Origin: an uncultured Nioella sp.
GTDB lineage: Bacteria > Pseudomonadota > Alphaproteobacteria > Rhodobacterales > Rhodobacteraceae
Direction: 5' to 3'
NCBI GenBank assembly: GCA_947498125.1
Contig: CANMJH010000001.1
Coordinates: forward strand, 62,001 to 126,000
Length of the DNA stretch: 64,000 bases
Position 1 is the first letter of the stretch. Each line of letters opens with the position of its first letter. The notes under the pieces are model-generated. The model was given only the letters and a program-made list of their open reading frames with translations, made no database searches and was not told the DNA's origin. Positions 26,651 through 35,029 of the stretch are shown in pieces. The position numbers were made by a program, and so were the translations under genes.

Positions 26651-27679
26651 GTGGCCGATAAAAAATTTAGAAGGCTATCGAGTTGTTCAATAGCACTCTC
26701 TTTTGTTCTATTGGTCACTCCGAGCCTTGCATTTGGACAGCACGACGCGTCCTGCTTTGACGGCACTGCCGCGGTCAATCACGCCTTGGGTGAGAACCCC
26801 GTGAACTTGCCTGCAGGTGTAGGTTCGTTCCATTTGTCAAACCTTGGAGCCGCCGGTCTAACTGTGCACTATGCGCGTCCTCCGAGCTTTTCTTCGTCTT
26901 CTCAAATCCTGCTTGTTATTCCTGGCGCTGGACGCAACAGCGACGCATGGATCGACGCGGCATGTGCTTCGGATACATTAGTGGCGGCGCTAGGCTACCC
27001 GGAGGAGCATTATGACTTTGCCGCATATAACATGGGCGGCACAATCTCAAACTTGCAATTCGATAACCCAAGTTTTTCCCGTGTGTCCGAGACTGCAACA
27101 ACAATCACGCTCGACGATGCCGACATTCGCTTCGATGTAGTGGCGAACCCCTCAGATTGGCTTTTTGGTGACTTCGATCGGGTCTTTGAGTATCTGGTTC
27201 ATATCACAGGTTCAGAAGCAGAAACCTACGATATCTTTGGGCATTCTGCCGGTGGACAAATCCTGCACCGCTTCGCGATTTTCGCGCCACAATCTAGAGC
27301 GCGGGTTATCATCGCCGCAAATTCCGGATTCTACACTTTCCCCGATCTGTCACAGGCATTGCCCACCGGATTACAGGGGGCAGGTTTGAGCGAGGCAGAT
27401 TTGTCGCAGGGTTTCGGTGCGCAGCTGGTGTTGATGATGGGTGCACTGGACAATGACGACCAAGCTGGCGGGACATTGCTGCACACACCTCACATCGATA
27501 GGTCGCAGGGCAGGGGCCGTCTTGATCGGGGGCTACGCTTCTTTGAGCATTCACGTGACGAAGCGGAGAGGATTGAGGCTGCCTTCAATTGGCAGATCCA
27601 GGTCATCGACGGGATTGGGCACAACTACCGAGCGATGAGTGCTGCAGCTGCCGATTACCTGATGAATCTAACTGATTAA
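26651..27679 (+). CDS. Secreted alpha/beta-hydrolase (esterase/poly-ester depolymerase-like)
   Basis: 342 residues with a signal peptide (KKFRRLSSCSIALSFVLLV, cleavage near FGQ at 29-30), so periplasmic or secreted. Alpha/beta-hydrolase elements: oxyanion loop IPGAGRNSDAWID near 90, nucleophile Ser199 in FGHSAGGQ, an acidic residue in GALDNDDQAGG and His in GIGHNYRAM near the C-terminus. Two cysteines near the N-terminus (Cys35 and Cys105) could form a disulfide. Start is GTG at 26651 preceded by GGAAGGAAG. Substrate unknown. It stands alone, 223 bp after acdR. Confidence 0.75.
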   Translation: MADKKFRRLSSCSIALSFVLLVTPSLAFGQHDASCFDGTAAVNHALGENPVNLPAGVGSFHLSNLGAAGLTVHYARPPSFSSSSQILLVIPGAGRNSDAWIDAACASDTLVAALGYPEEHYDFAAYNMGGTISNLQFDNPSFSRVSETATTITLDDADIRFDVVANPSDWLFGDFDRVFEYLVHITGSEAETYDIFGHSAGGQILHRFAIFAPQSRARVIIAANSGFYTFPDLSQALPTGLQGAGLSEADLSQGFGAQLVLMMGALDNDDQAGGTLLHTPHIDRSQGRGRLDRGLRFFEHSRDEAERIEAAFNWQIQVIDGIGHNYRAMSAAAADYLMNLTD

Positions 27680-27839
27680 AACATCAAAATTACGCTCCCT
27701 GCGTTTTTAGAGCGGGTCGTCCCAAGGCAATTAAGCACCGCTCGGCAAGTGCCTTTTTGCGTTCTGGTCGATTTGATTGCATTGGAGGTCAATTGAATGT
27801 GGTCAGATCAGCTGCACTGGTAGTATCTGTTTATTGGAA

Positions 27840-28202
27840 TGCCGACTTTCATCCAACGCGCGGCATACGCAAAGTTGTGGTCGGCGTTATTGCCGGTGCT
27901 GGTTGATTTCGCAAGAGGGGCGGATTTGATGCTTCACGAGGCGATGTTGGAATCCGCTTTTCCTGCACTCATGCAGCGCATCGAAAATGGCAGCGAAAAA
28001 TTGATGGCCCATTGGTTGCGATCCCACTGCTTTGCGCAAGACGCGGCTACCGTCAACAAAGCTGGGGTTAAACAACTGGCAATGTCTCATCCCTTCCGAT
28101 GATCCGGACAATGGACAGGAGGACTGGCAAAAAGCAGTAGATGGAAATTGGCAGGGCCCGCTTTGGGTCGGACATGACGGATTACGTATCGCACTGCCCT
28201 GA
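27840..28202 (+). pseudogene. Metallo-beta-lactamase-fold hydrolase, C-terminal fragment with frameshifts
   Basis: The frame at 27839-28102 contains LVDFARGADLMLHEAML and EKLMAHWLRSHCFAQDAATVNKAGVKQLAMSH, the C-terminal part of RNase Z-like MBL-fold hydrolases. Just before it, another frame reads RGIRKVVV, the strand preceding the metal-binding Asp region. After AMSH near 28088 the reading moves to another frame: PSDDPDNGQEDWQKAV, then GPLWVGHDGLRIAL and a TGA at 28200-28202. So at least two frameshifts, with no N-terminal HxHxDH half upstream. A relic, not a working gene. Confidence 0.75.
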
Positions 28203-28373
28203 ATGTGGTTGATGAAAGTGGCAATTGGTTTCAATTTCTGCCCAGTAACACCCAGAAAACAAATAAGAAGCGCGCCGAGTTAAGCGGCGGAAAACATGTT
28301 TGAGATTGTCTGCCCTTTTGCAATGAATAGCGTGAACAGGCATTGCGGTTTTTCTCGAAATTTTGCGGGTCAC

Positions 28374-29714
28374 TTAAGAAAAAAAGGTGGTTTTGGGTGA
28401 ATAAGCGTCGGCGTATTTCTGGTTTTTTGGCCCAATTCCATGTTCAGCGCTGAAGGACGCCCCAAACTCTTCTACGGCCTTTTGCACAACCAAATCCCGT
28501 AGCTGCGCCTCAAAAGCGTCTGAATGACCATTAACAGGACCGACCAGATTAAAATGCAATCCGCCGTCGCCAACATGACCGAAGTCGCAGATTTTGATGG
28601 TTGGAAATTCTTCGGCAAGGTCCTTTCGGATCGCTGTGCGAAACCTGAGGACATCCGGCCTACGAAACCCCAGATCAAAAGCATAGAGTTTGCCTGCTTT
28701 TCGGACCCCTTCGGATACCGCATGTCGCAAGGCCCAACTGTCCTCGGGCGGCCCAAAAAGAGCATCAGAAATGGGAACATCACCGCTCTCCCATATTTCC
28801 ATAAGAATTTTCTGTAGGACATCGTCTATGGGGCTTTCCCATTCTTTTGGCGGGTTAGGACGCGTCAGTTCGATCAAGAGGGCGAACTCTGGGAACCCAT
28901 CCATTGAAAATGGATTTCGCAAGGATGGAGAATGCTCAAAGGTGACTTCAAGAGCTTCCCGGCTCATAAATTCGAAAGCTGTGAGCATCGGGCCGGCCAT
29001 GTGTTCCAAGGTCGTCAAAAGCGGGAAGACAGCATCCGAACTTTCCGTCATCACCAAAGCGACCGCTTTTTGCCGGGGAACAGGTTCAAGATTAAGGATT
29101 GCTTCGGTGATTATGCCAAAGGCGCCTGCGCTGCCAATCGCGAGATGTTTCCAATCGGTTCCCATATTGGTCTTGCGCACATTGCTGCCAAGGCGCGCAA
29201 CCTCTCCGGCTTTGGTAGCCATTGTGACGCCCAACACATTTCTGCGCACATCTCCGTAGCGTAGGAAACGCCCGCCGCCCGTATTTGTCGCGACCATTCC
29301 GCCGATGTGCGGATTGGCGCCCAGATCGATGGGAAATTGCAAATGATGCTCAGCAAGGCGGGTGTTGACGTCCGATAAGGTAAAACCTGCGGAAACGCGG
29401 AGAGAGCGGTTTTCGATGTCTATCTCGAAGACCTCGCGCATTAGGTCCGTGCTGATAACAACCTGCGTTCCGGTATCGTCTGGAACCGAGGCGCCGACGA
29501 GCCCAGTATTCCCGCCTTGCGGGTGAAAGGGAATACCTAACGCTTTAAGCGCTTTGACCACATCGCGCGCTTCTTGCGTGGTCTTGGGGCGCACAACCGC
29601 AAGCGCCGCGCCTTGTTCCCCGCGCACGCCGGAAACATAGCCAGCCATCAGTCTCGCTTCATCGATGATGTTGACATGTGGCACGAGGGATTTGAGTGCT
29701 TCGAGGTGCATCAT
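28374..29714 (-). CDS. FAD-binding oxidoreductase, D-2-hydroxyglutarate dehydrogenase/D-lactate dehydrogenase family
   Basis: 446-residue flavoprotein of the VAO/PCMH family. FAD domain: PFHPQGGNTGLVGASVPDD near 50-70 and DLGANPHIGGMVATNTGGG near 125-145. C-terminal FAD-oxidase domain: ICDFGHVGDGGLHFNLV and SAEHGIGPKNQ. It starts right after the hglS stop (tandem ATG at 29714 and 29711), so it is the last gene of the lysine operon, where oxidation of D-2-hydroxyglutarate to 2-oxoglutarate is exactly the missing step. Odd: the protein ends about 14 residues after EHGIG, lacking the usual tail with an NPGK-type motif, and a T-rich run sits at the stop. Confidence 0.82.
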   Translation of the reverse strand: MMHLEALKSLVPHVNIIDEARLMAGYVSGVRGEQGAALAVVRPKTTQEARDVVKALKALGIPFHPQGGNTGLVGASVPDDTGTQVVISTDLMREVFEIDIENRSLRVSAGFTLSDVNTRLAEHHLQFPIDLGANPHIGGMVATNTGGGRFLRYGDVRRNVLGVTMATKAGEVARLGSNVRKTNMGTDWKHLAIGSAGAFGIITEAILNLEPVPRQKAVALVMTESSDAVFPLLTTLEHMAGPMLTAFEFMSREALEVTFEHSPSLRNPFSMDGFPEFALLIELTRPNPPKEWESPIDDVLQKILMEIWESGDVPISDALFGPPEDSWALRHAVSEGVRKAGKLYAFDLGFRRPDVLRFRTAIRKDLAEEFPTIKICDFGHVGDGGLHFNLVGPVNGHSDAFEAQLRDLVVQKAVEEFGASFSAEHGIGPKNQKYADAYSPKTTFFS

Positions 29715-29717
29715 CAA

Positions 29718-31070
29718 TTAGGCCGCCACTTCGCCGACTGCGTCCATGCGCGATGCGTCTTGGATTGATTGATATAGCGCGAACTCATCCGCAGGTTCTG
29801 CCCCCAATGCCTCGACAAACTGGGCTCGGCTGGATTGAGAGAGCGAGGACTGGGCGGTGTTATCCCCGAGGTTGGATTGAAAAATTCCAGCCGCGCTGAC
29901 AGGCAGAAAGTCTTCGTAGATGATCGGGGAAATCTCCAAGGCTCCGCTGTTGAGCCAATCTTGAAGGTCGCGGCCGTTGAGGTCACCAACTGCTTTGTAA
30001 CGGAAATAGGCAAGCCCTTGGTCATGCAGATCGCGCCAGTTATCTGGGAATGCCGCAAATCCCTCGCGCAATGCGGTTATATAGTTCGTCGCGTTCGAGC
30101 CGTCGGGATTTGGTGTGATCTTGGCACGGACATCCGCCAAAAGCCTGTCGTAGAGGGCGCGGCCTTTCGGGGTAAGGGCAATGCCACGCTCTTCGACTTC
30201 GCCAAACCGGGCAGTATGGGTACCAAACGAGGTTTCGCCGACAAATCGAACCTCTTCTTCCAGTGCTTTGAAACTTGTCTGACGGAGCAGGATTGGGCAG
30301 CGCCGTTTTGGCGGACCTTCGATTATGGCCTTGGCCGGAAGGCCTGCGTTGATCATGCCAATTTGCGCCGCATCGATGTCAAGCGTGCGGGGCGTAAGGT
30401 GATTTATGTGTGGACCCTGAAATCCGACAACATCCGCAATTAGGCGGTGGGATGCATGAAGCGCGTCGTAAGTGTGTTTGGGAACGATGGCATCTTCTGC
30501 CCACCGAAAAGTTTCGAGAACTTCTGCTACGAAAACGTCCGCGTCTGCCGCGTTTAATCCACCGTCGCGTTCGGCCTTCTCTGTCAGGGCAAGTGCGGTG
30601 TCCGTGAAGATGTTGCGGTTCGCCAATGTGTCCCGTGCCACCTCGCGCAGCTTTTCGTCCACGATCAAATCTAGGCGCAACAGAGACGTGAACACGCGGA
30701 AAGGGTTCTTTGCCAAGGCGTTTCTTGTCGTGGGGCGAAAGGCAGTGGAATGAACAGGAATTCCAGCAACCCCAAGATCATAATACCCCACAGGGAACAT
30801 TCCCATTTGAGCAAAAATCCGGCGGATCATGGAAAGCTCACCTGCGGTTCCAACGCGTATGGCGCCATGACGCTCATCCGTTATGCGGGCAAGATCTTCT
30901 TCCGGATCGATGCGCAGATCCACTTGGCGAGCAGAACCGAGAACATCGGAATTGACGGCGCCGACAATCTTGATGAGGTCCGCATAGGCGGGCACTTCTT
31001 CGCGGTACAACGTTGACATCGCCGCGGAAAAGGACGTGCGAATTGTGTCCGGAGAGATAAAGTCAGACAT
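29718..31070 (-). CDS. hglS: 2-oxoadipate dioxygenase/decarboxylase (HglS, DUF1338/YdcJ family)
   Basis: 450-residue DUF1338 protein with a VOC-like fold. Known members (Pseudomonas HglS) convert 2-oxoadipate, O2-dependently, to D-2-hydroxyglutarate using a metal. Family blocks seen: GVAGIPVHSTAFRP near 100-115, the GFQGPHINHLTPRTLD block carrying His residues near 230-240, and VRFVGETSFGTHTARFGEVEERG near 290. The ATG overlaps the aminotransferase stop by eight bases. Upstream aminotransferase and downstream D-2-hydroxyglutarate-dehydrogenase-like gene give the substrate and product steps, making this one of the best-supported assignments in the operon. Confidence 0.9.
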   Translation of the reverse strand: MSDFISPDTIRTSFSAAMSTLYREEVPAYADLIKIVGAVNSDVLGSARQVDLRIDPEEDLARITDERHGAIRVGTAGELSMIRRIFAQMGMFPVGYYDLGVAGIPVHSTAFRPTTRNALAKNPFRVFTSLLRLDLIVDEKLREVARDTLANRNIFTDTALALTEKAERDGGLNAADADVFVAEVLETFRWAEDAIVPKHTYDALHASHRLIADVVGFQGPHINHLTPRTLDIDAAQIGMINAGLPAKAIIEGPPKRRCPILLRQTSFKALEEEVRFVGETSFGTHTARFGEVEERGIALTPKGRALYDRLLADVRAKITPNPDGSNATNYITALREGFAAFPDNWRDLHDQGLAYFRYKAVGDLNGRDLQDWLNSGALEISPIIYEDFLPVSAAGIFQSNLGDNTAQSSLSQSSRAQFVEALGAEPADEFALYQSIQDASRMDAVGEVAA

Positions 31071-32286
31071 GTGCAGGGACTTTCAGTGTTAGGTGATCAA
31101 CTGAACGAGCGAGGCGGGCCATTGCGTCGTTAAGTTCTTCATCGGAATAGGCGTAAGAAATGCGGAAATGCCCGGGCGCACCAAAGGCCCGGCCGGGAAT
31201 AACCACCAATCCAGTTTTCTGCAGGACGAATTCACAGAAATCTGCGTCAGTCTCTATGATCTGTCCGGTTTCTGTGCGTGATCCCAGAAGGTCTTCGCAG
31301 GATGGAAAAAGGTAAAATGCGCCATCGGGCAGAAGCGCTCGAAGCCCCGGGATGGCATTCACACGCTCATGAACCAAGTCGCGTCGGGCGCGAAAGGCTT
31401 CGCAGCGGCTTGCCAGATGATCCTGAGGTCCGGTGATGGCCGCAAGCGCCGCGGCTTGACTGACGGATGACGCCCCGGACGTGATCTGCCCTTGAACGGT
31501 GGTCATGGCGCGGATCAAGTCATCAGGGCCGATTCCCCAGCCGATGCGCCATCCCGTCATTGCGTAGGCTTTGGAAACGCCGCTCACGATGAGGGTTCGT
31601 TCCTTCAGGGCTGGAACGGCTGTTGGGAAAGAGCAAAACGGGACGTAGCTAATGTGTTCGTAGATTTCGTCGGCCATCACCCAAACATGTGGGTGGCGCA
31701 AAAGGACCGCGCCCAATGCGGCCAACTCGTCTTGAGAGTAGATCATTCCGCTTGGGTTCGACGGTGAATTCAAAAGCACCCATTTGGTGCGTGGAGTTAT
31801 CGCGCGTTCAAGTGCGTCAGGTGTCAGTTTGAAGCGGCTGCCAGCAGTCGTCGTAATTTCCACGGGTGTACCATCGAACAGGCGAACAACATCCCGATAG
31901 CTGGTCCAATATGGTGCTGTAAGGATCACCTCATCCCCGGCATTCAGCGAGGCGGCAAACGCATTTGCGATAACCTGCTTCGCGCCAGTGGAAATGATCA
32001 CGTTCGAAGGGCCGTAATCTGCGTTTGTGAAGGACGCGACGGCCTTCCGCAGATCCGGTGTCCCGGCGGTCGGTGGGTATCTCGTTTCGCCGCGCACCAT
32101 CGCAGCATGCGCCGCTTCTACAACGTGGGGCGGTGTTGGGAAATCAGGCTCCCCGGTTCCGAGCGTCACGACATCTTCGCCTGCCGCGCGTTTTGTGTTT
32201 GCGGCTTCTGATAGCCGCACGATTTCCGATAGGGCAATGTCCGCGATACGGTTGGCGCGCTGGAATGACATGGGTGGCCTTTTCAA
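31063..32286 (-). CDS. Class I PLP-dependent aminotransferase (predicted 2-aminoadipate aminotransferase)
   Basis: 407-residue fold-type I aminotransferase of the aspartate aminotransferase Ib group. PLP lysine is Lys239 in SGVSKAYAMTGWRIGW; Asn177 (NSPSNPSG), Asp206 and Tyr209 (ADEIYEH) are the cofactor contacts. Family sequence alone would allow aspartate, aromatic or other substrates; its place between a lysine-dehydrogenase-like gene and hglS predicts 2-aminoadipate to 2-oxoadipate. ATG at 32286; a second ATG at 32271 (MSFQRAN) is the usual family start and equally possible. Confidence 0.85.
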   Translation of the reverse strand: MKRPPMSFQRANRIADIALSEIVRLSEAANTKRAAGEDVVTLGTGEPDFPTPPHVVEAAHAAMVRGETRYPPTAGTPDLRKAVASFTNADYGPSNVIISTGAKQVIANAFAASLNAGDEVILTAPYWTSYRDVVRLFDGTPVEITTTAGSRFKLTPDALERAITPRTKWVLLNSPSNPSGMIYSQDELAALGAVLLRHPHVWVMADEIYEHISYVPFCSFPTAVPALKERTLIVSGVSKAYAMTGWRIGWGIGPDDLIRAMTTVQGQITSGASSVSQAAALAAITGPQDHLASRCEAFRARRDLVHERVNAIPGLRALLPDGAFYLFPSCEDLLGSRTETGQIIETDADFCEFVLQKTGLVVIPGRAFGAPGHFRISYAYSDEELNDAMARLARSVDHLTLKVPAHV

Positions 32287-32307
32287 TTAGTTCCGACGTT
32301 TTTATGT

Positions 32308-32340
32308 TTGATGCCCCATTGAAGAGACGCGGGGCATCAA
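32308..32340 (-). promoter_or_regulatory. Intercistronic hairpin between lysine-dehydrogenase-like and aminotransferase genes
   Basis: Perfect 10-bp stem: TTGATGCCCC at 32308-32317 and GGGGCATCAA at 32331-32340, loop 13 bases. It sits between the stop at 32352 and the start at 32286, with no T-run on the minus strand. More likely an RNA-stability or processing element than a terminator. Confidence 0.6.
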
Positions 32341-32351
32341 GAGCTCTAAGG

Positions 32352-33422
32352 TCAGAGCGCGTAGAGCGAGCCAGTTGGCATTGCCAAGAAATCATCCAAC
32401 TGGATGTCCTCTTGTTTCAGGAAACCTTGGTTTGGCAGCTTGCCGTCCCGAACCAATTCGATGATCGCAACAACTGATCCGGCGGTGGTCCAGGCAATCG
32501 CAGTGCGCTGTTTGCCAGCGACATCGATAGGACGGTATCCGCGAACAAATTCACGCCGTTCCAGTCGGCCATTGATGGTACCCTCGGCAGCGGCATGAAC
32601 ATAAACGACATCGTCCTGCACTGGCGGTTTCGCCGCGACCAATATTTCGCCGGCTTTTTTGCGGTGATTGCGCATCAAGAGTTCATGGAAAAAGAAATTC
32701 ATCTGCTTGACGTGACCGGGATAGCGCATGGATTTGTAGTCAATGTTCGCGACCTTGCCTAAGTAGGTGTCGCACATCGTTCCTAGGCCGCCAGAGGTCG
32801 TAAATGCCTCGAGTTTCATCCCGTCGATATAGATGTCTTCGACCCATTCCATAGCCGAAACCCATTTGCGTTCGCCGTCTTCAATGACTTCGCAGTCGTT
32901 GAGGTATTCATTCACAACGCCATCAGGCGACCAGTTGAAGGCGTAACCCATCAGGCCAGTTGGATTTTGTGGCAGCGCTCCGACACGCATTTTGCAGGAC
33001 CGGCAGTCGTCAAACTGCGCGATCAGGTCTGCGCCAACAATGCCGATAAAGCCGGGGGCGAGACCACATTGAGGGGCCATCAACCCATTGGCGGTTTTGG
33101 ACATTTCGATGATTGCTTTGGTCGTTGGCACGTCTTCGGTTAGATCAAAATAGTGAATGCCTGCATCATGTGCGGCCTGTGCCAATGCGATGTTCAACTG
33201 GAAGGGCAGGCACGACAATACGGCGTCTTGCGTGGCAAACTCGGCCCTGACCTGATCGATGTCAGACAGGTCCAAGGATTTGACTTCGAAGGGCAGGGCG
33301 CCACTGGGAGCGATCTTGTCGATACCGGTTACAGCAAAGCCTGAGCGGTGCAGAAGCTCAGCGGCCAAAAGACCGACTTTTCCTAGGCCCAGGACAGCGA
33401 TTTTTTCGAGTTTGGTTGTCAT
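32352..33422 (-). CDS. Lysine 6-dehydrogenase / saccharopine dehydrogenase-like protein
   Basis: 356-residue NAD(P)-dependent enzyme. The N-terminal Rossmann motif is VLGLGKVGLLAAELL; the strand-turn VTGIDK follows. The remaining domains (CGLAPGFIGIVGADLI, YPGHVKQMNFF) fit the saccharopine dehydrogenase superfamily, which includes L-lysine 6-dehydrogenase. No separate lysine-ketoglutarate reductase is in the operon, which favours direct oxidation of lysine to 2-aminoadipate semialdehyde. If a reductase exists elsewhere, saccharopine cleavage is the alternative. Either reaction feeds the ALDH7 enzyme encoded upstream. ATG at 33420-33422. Confidence 0.8.
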   Translation of the reverse strand: MTTKLEKIAVLGLGKVGLLAAELLHRSGFAVTGIDKIAPSGALPFEVKSLDLSDIDQVRAEFATQDAVLSCLPFQLNIALAQAAHDAGIHYFDLTEDVPTTKAIIEMSKTANGLMAPQCGLAPGFIGIVGADLIAQFDDCRSCKMRVGALPQNPTGLMGYAFNWSPDGVVNEYLNDCEVIEDGERKWVSAMEWVEDIYIDGMKLEAFTTSGGLGTMCDTYLGKVANIDYKSMRYPGHVKQMNFFFHELLMRNHRKKAGEILVAAKPPVQDDVVYVHAAAEGTINGRLERREFVRGYRPIDVAGKQRTAIAWTTAGSVVAIIELVRDGKLPNQGFLKQEDIQLDDFLAMPTGSLYAL

Positions 33423-33458
33423 TTGAGAAGGTCGCTTTTGAATTGGAAAATGGGTTGG

Positions 33459-33496
33459 GCGATAGGACCGTTTCTGGATGGTGACGGCCCTATCGC
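33459..33496 (-). promoter_or_regulatory. Intercistronic hairpin between nhaC-like and lysine-dehydrogenase-like genes
   Basis: Arms 33459-33471 and 33484-33496 are 13 bases each and pair with one mismatch (GCGATAGGACCGT against ACGGCCCTATCGC), loop 12 bases. Located 12 bp after the transporter stop (33509) and 36 bp before the next start. No T-run on the minus strand. Confidence 0.6.
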
Positions 33497-33508
33497 TTGG
33501 GGGCAGCG

Positions 33509-34948
33509 TTATTCGGCGGGCACGGGTTGTGCGCTCTCCTCGCTTTGCGGCTCTTCTTGTTTAAGCGGCGTAATCGTCCAGCCCATGACGCCAAAAAGGA
33601 TTGTCACAAGCGGAGAAAGCCAACAAAAGAAAGCAAATGGAGCATAAGCAACTGTCGCAACGCCCAAAGTTGCAGCTTGGTACGCCCCGCCCGAATTCCA
33701 CGGCACGAGGTTTGCCGTCACTGTGGCGCTGTCTTCGACGGCGCGGGACAGGTTTTCGGGTGCCAGCCCCCGCTCACGATACGCCGAAGCATAAGTGCGC
33801 GCGCCCATAACGATGGACATATACTGGTCGCAAAGGATCAAGTTCGATCCAATGCATGTCAGCACGGTCGATACGATCAGAGAACCATTGCTTTTGGCCA
33901 GTTTCAGGATCTGGTCTGCGATAGCTTTGAGCTGATTGGTGCGCTCCATCACACCGCCAAACATCATGGCCACAATCACAAGGCTGATTGTGTACATCAT
34001 TGAGCTCATCCCGCCGCGGGACAGCAGGCTATCGACATCTGCATTGCCGGTATCGGCACTAAAACCGGAATAGGCTACGTTCATCAGGCTGTCGACACTT
34101 GTACCCTGAAAGCCAATTGCCATGAGTGCAGCGGCAAAAACGCCGATGGTGATGCCAGGAATGGCAGGCATTTTCTTATATGAGACAACCATGACCAGAA
34201 CGGCCGGAAGCAGCATTGCGATGTTGATTGTGAAGTTGTCTTGAAGCGTCGCCAACATCGCGTCGACGCGGGCCAAGTCGCTTGTTTCGCCGCCATAGTT
34301 CAGCCCGATGACCGTTTCGATAATGATGGTCAGGACAATCGCGACACCGGTTGTATAGGACATGTGCCGAATGTGGGTGAACAGGTCAGTGCCAGCCAAT
34401 GCTGGGGCCATGTTTGTTGTGTCAGAGAGCGGTGACATCTTGTCACCAAAATAAGCGCCAGACAAAACGGCACCGGCAACCAAGGGCAATGGGAAACCAA
34501 GCCCGCCGCCAACGCCGATCAACGCCACACCTATCGTGCCGGTTGTTCCCCAGCTGGTGCCGGTGATCAGGGATGTGATGGCACAGATGATGACCGTTGC
34601 GGGAAGGAAGATTTCAGGCGCAAGAAGTTTGAGGCCGTAATACAGAAGTGTCGGAACAACCCCGGAAATAATCCAGACACCAATCAAAATGCCAACGACG
34701 ATTAGAATGATGGTGGCGGGCAGGGCGTTTGTGATCCCCCGGACCATCCCATTTTGGATGTTTTTCCAGCTAAATCCGCACCGTAGGCCAACAAGTGAGG
34801 CGACAGCCACCCCCAGAAGCATCGCGATATGGGGGTCGAGCCCATAGACGACGATCGACATAATGATACCAATGATGAGCGCGACGAGTGAGATCATCGC
34901 CTCCCAGAAATGGGGCGCGCGGGCCCCAGATGGAATATCTGTTTTCAT
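33509..34948 (-). CDS. NhaC-family Na+/H+ antiporter-like transporter (possible lysine transporter)
   Basis: 479-residue inner-membrane protein with about twelve hydrophobic segments. NhaC family blocks seen: TSLITGTSWGTTGTIGVALIG, LSGAYFGDKMSPLSDTTN and VTANLVPWNSGG near residue 420. NhaC members exchange Na+ for H+, lactate/malate, or (LysW, predicted from lysine-riboswitch context in Firmicutes) lysine. Being embedded in a lysine operon favours amino acid uptake or efflux rather than pH homeostasis; this is inference. ATG at 34946-34948. A short acidic/glutamine-rich tail ends the protein. Confidence 0.85.
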   Translation of the reverse strand: MKTDIPSGARAPHFWEAMISLVALIIGIIMSIVVYGLDPHIAMLLGVAVASLVGLRCGFSWKNIQNGMVRGITNALPATIILIVVGILIGVWIISGVVPTLLYYGLKLLAPEIFLPATVIICAITSLITGTSWGTTGTIGVALIGVGGGLGFPLPLVAGAVLSGAYFGDKMSPLSDTTNMAPALAGTDLFTHIRHMSYTTGVAIVLTIIIETVIGLNYGGETSDLARVDAMLATLQDNFTINIAMLLPAVLVMVVSYKKMPAIPGITIGVFAAALMAIGFQGTSVDSLMNVAYSGFSADTGNADVDSLLSRGGMSSMMYTISLVIVAMMFGGVMERTNQLKAIADQILKLAKSNGSLIVSTVLTCIGSNLILCDQYMSIVMGARTYASAYRERGLAPENLSRAVEDSATVTANLVPWNSGGAYQAATLGVATVAYAPFAFFCWLSPLVTILFGVMGWTITPLKQEEPQSEESAQPVPAE

Positions 34949-34981
34949 GTGTTCCTCGCTGTTTTGGATATGTTTTGATGG

Positions 34982-35005
34982 CCGCCTCGGGGCACTCCGA
35001 GGCGG
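34982..35005 (-). promoter_or_regulatory. Intercistronic hairpin between ALDH7 and nhaC-like genes
   Basis: Perfect 9-bp stem CCGCCTCGG (34982-34990) with CCGAGGCGG (34997-35005), loop 6 bases. A T-run (TCTATTTTTTTATT) follows only on the plus strand, so read that way it is a good intrinsic terminator for antisense transcription; on the sense (minus) strand it is a hairpin preceded by an A-run. Confidence 0.65.
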
Positions 35006-35029
35006 TCTATTTTTTTATTATTGTTATTT

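Noticed and set aside
27720-27760. Possible terminator after the alpha/beta-hydrolase (GCAC...GTGCCTTTTT)
   Set aside because: Only four or five base pairs with competing pairings; too weak to call.
34982-35020. Terminator ending the lysine operon after the ALDH7 gene
   Set aside because: On the coding (minus) strand no T-run follows the stem, and the next pathway genes continue in the same direction, so it is listed as an intercistronic hairpin.
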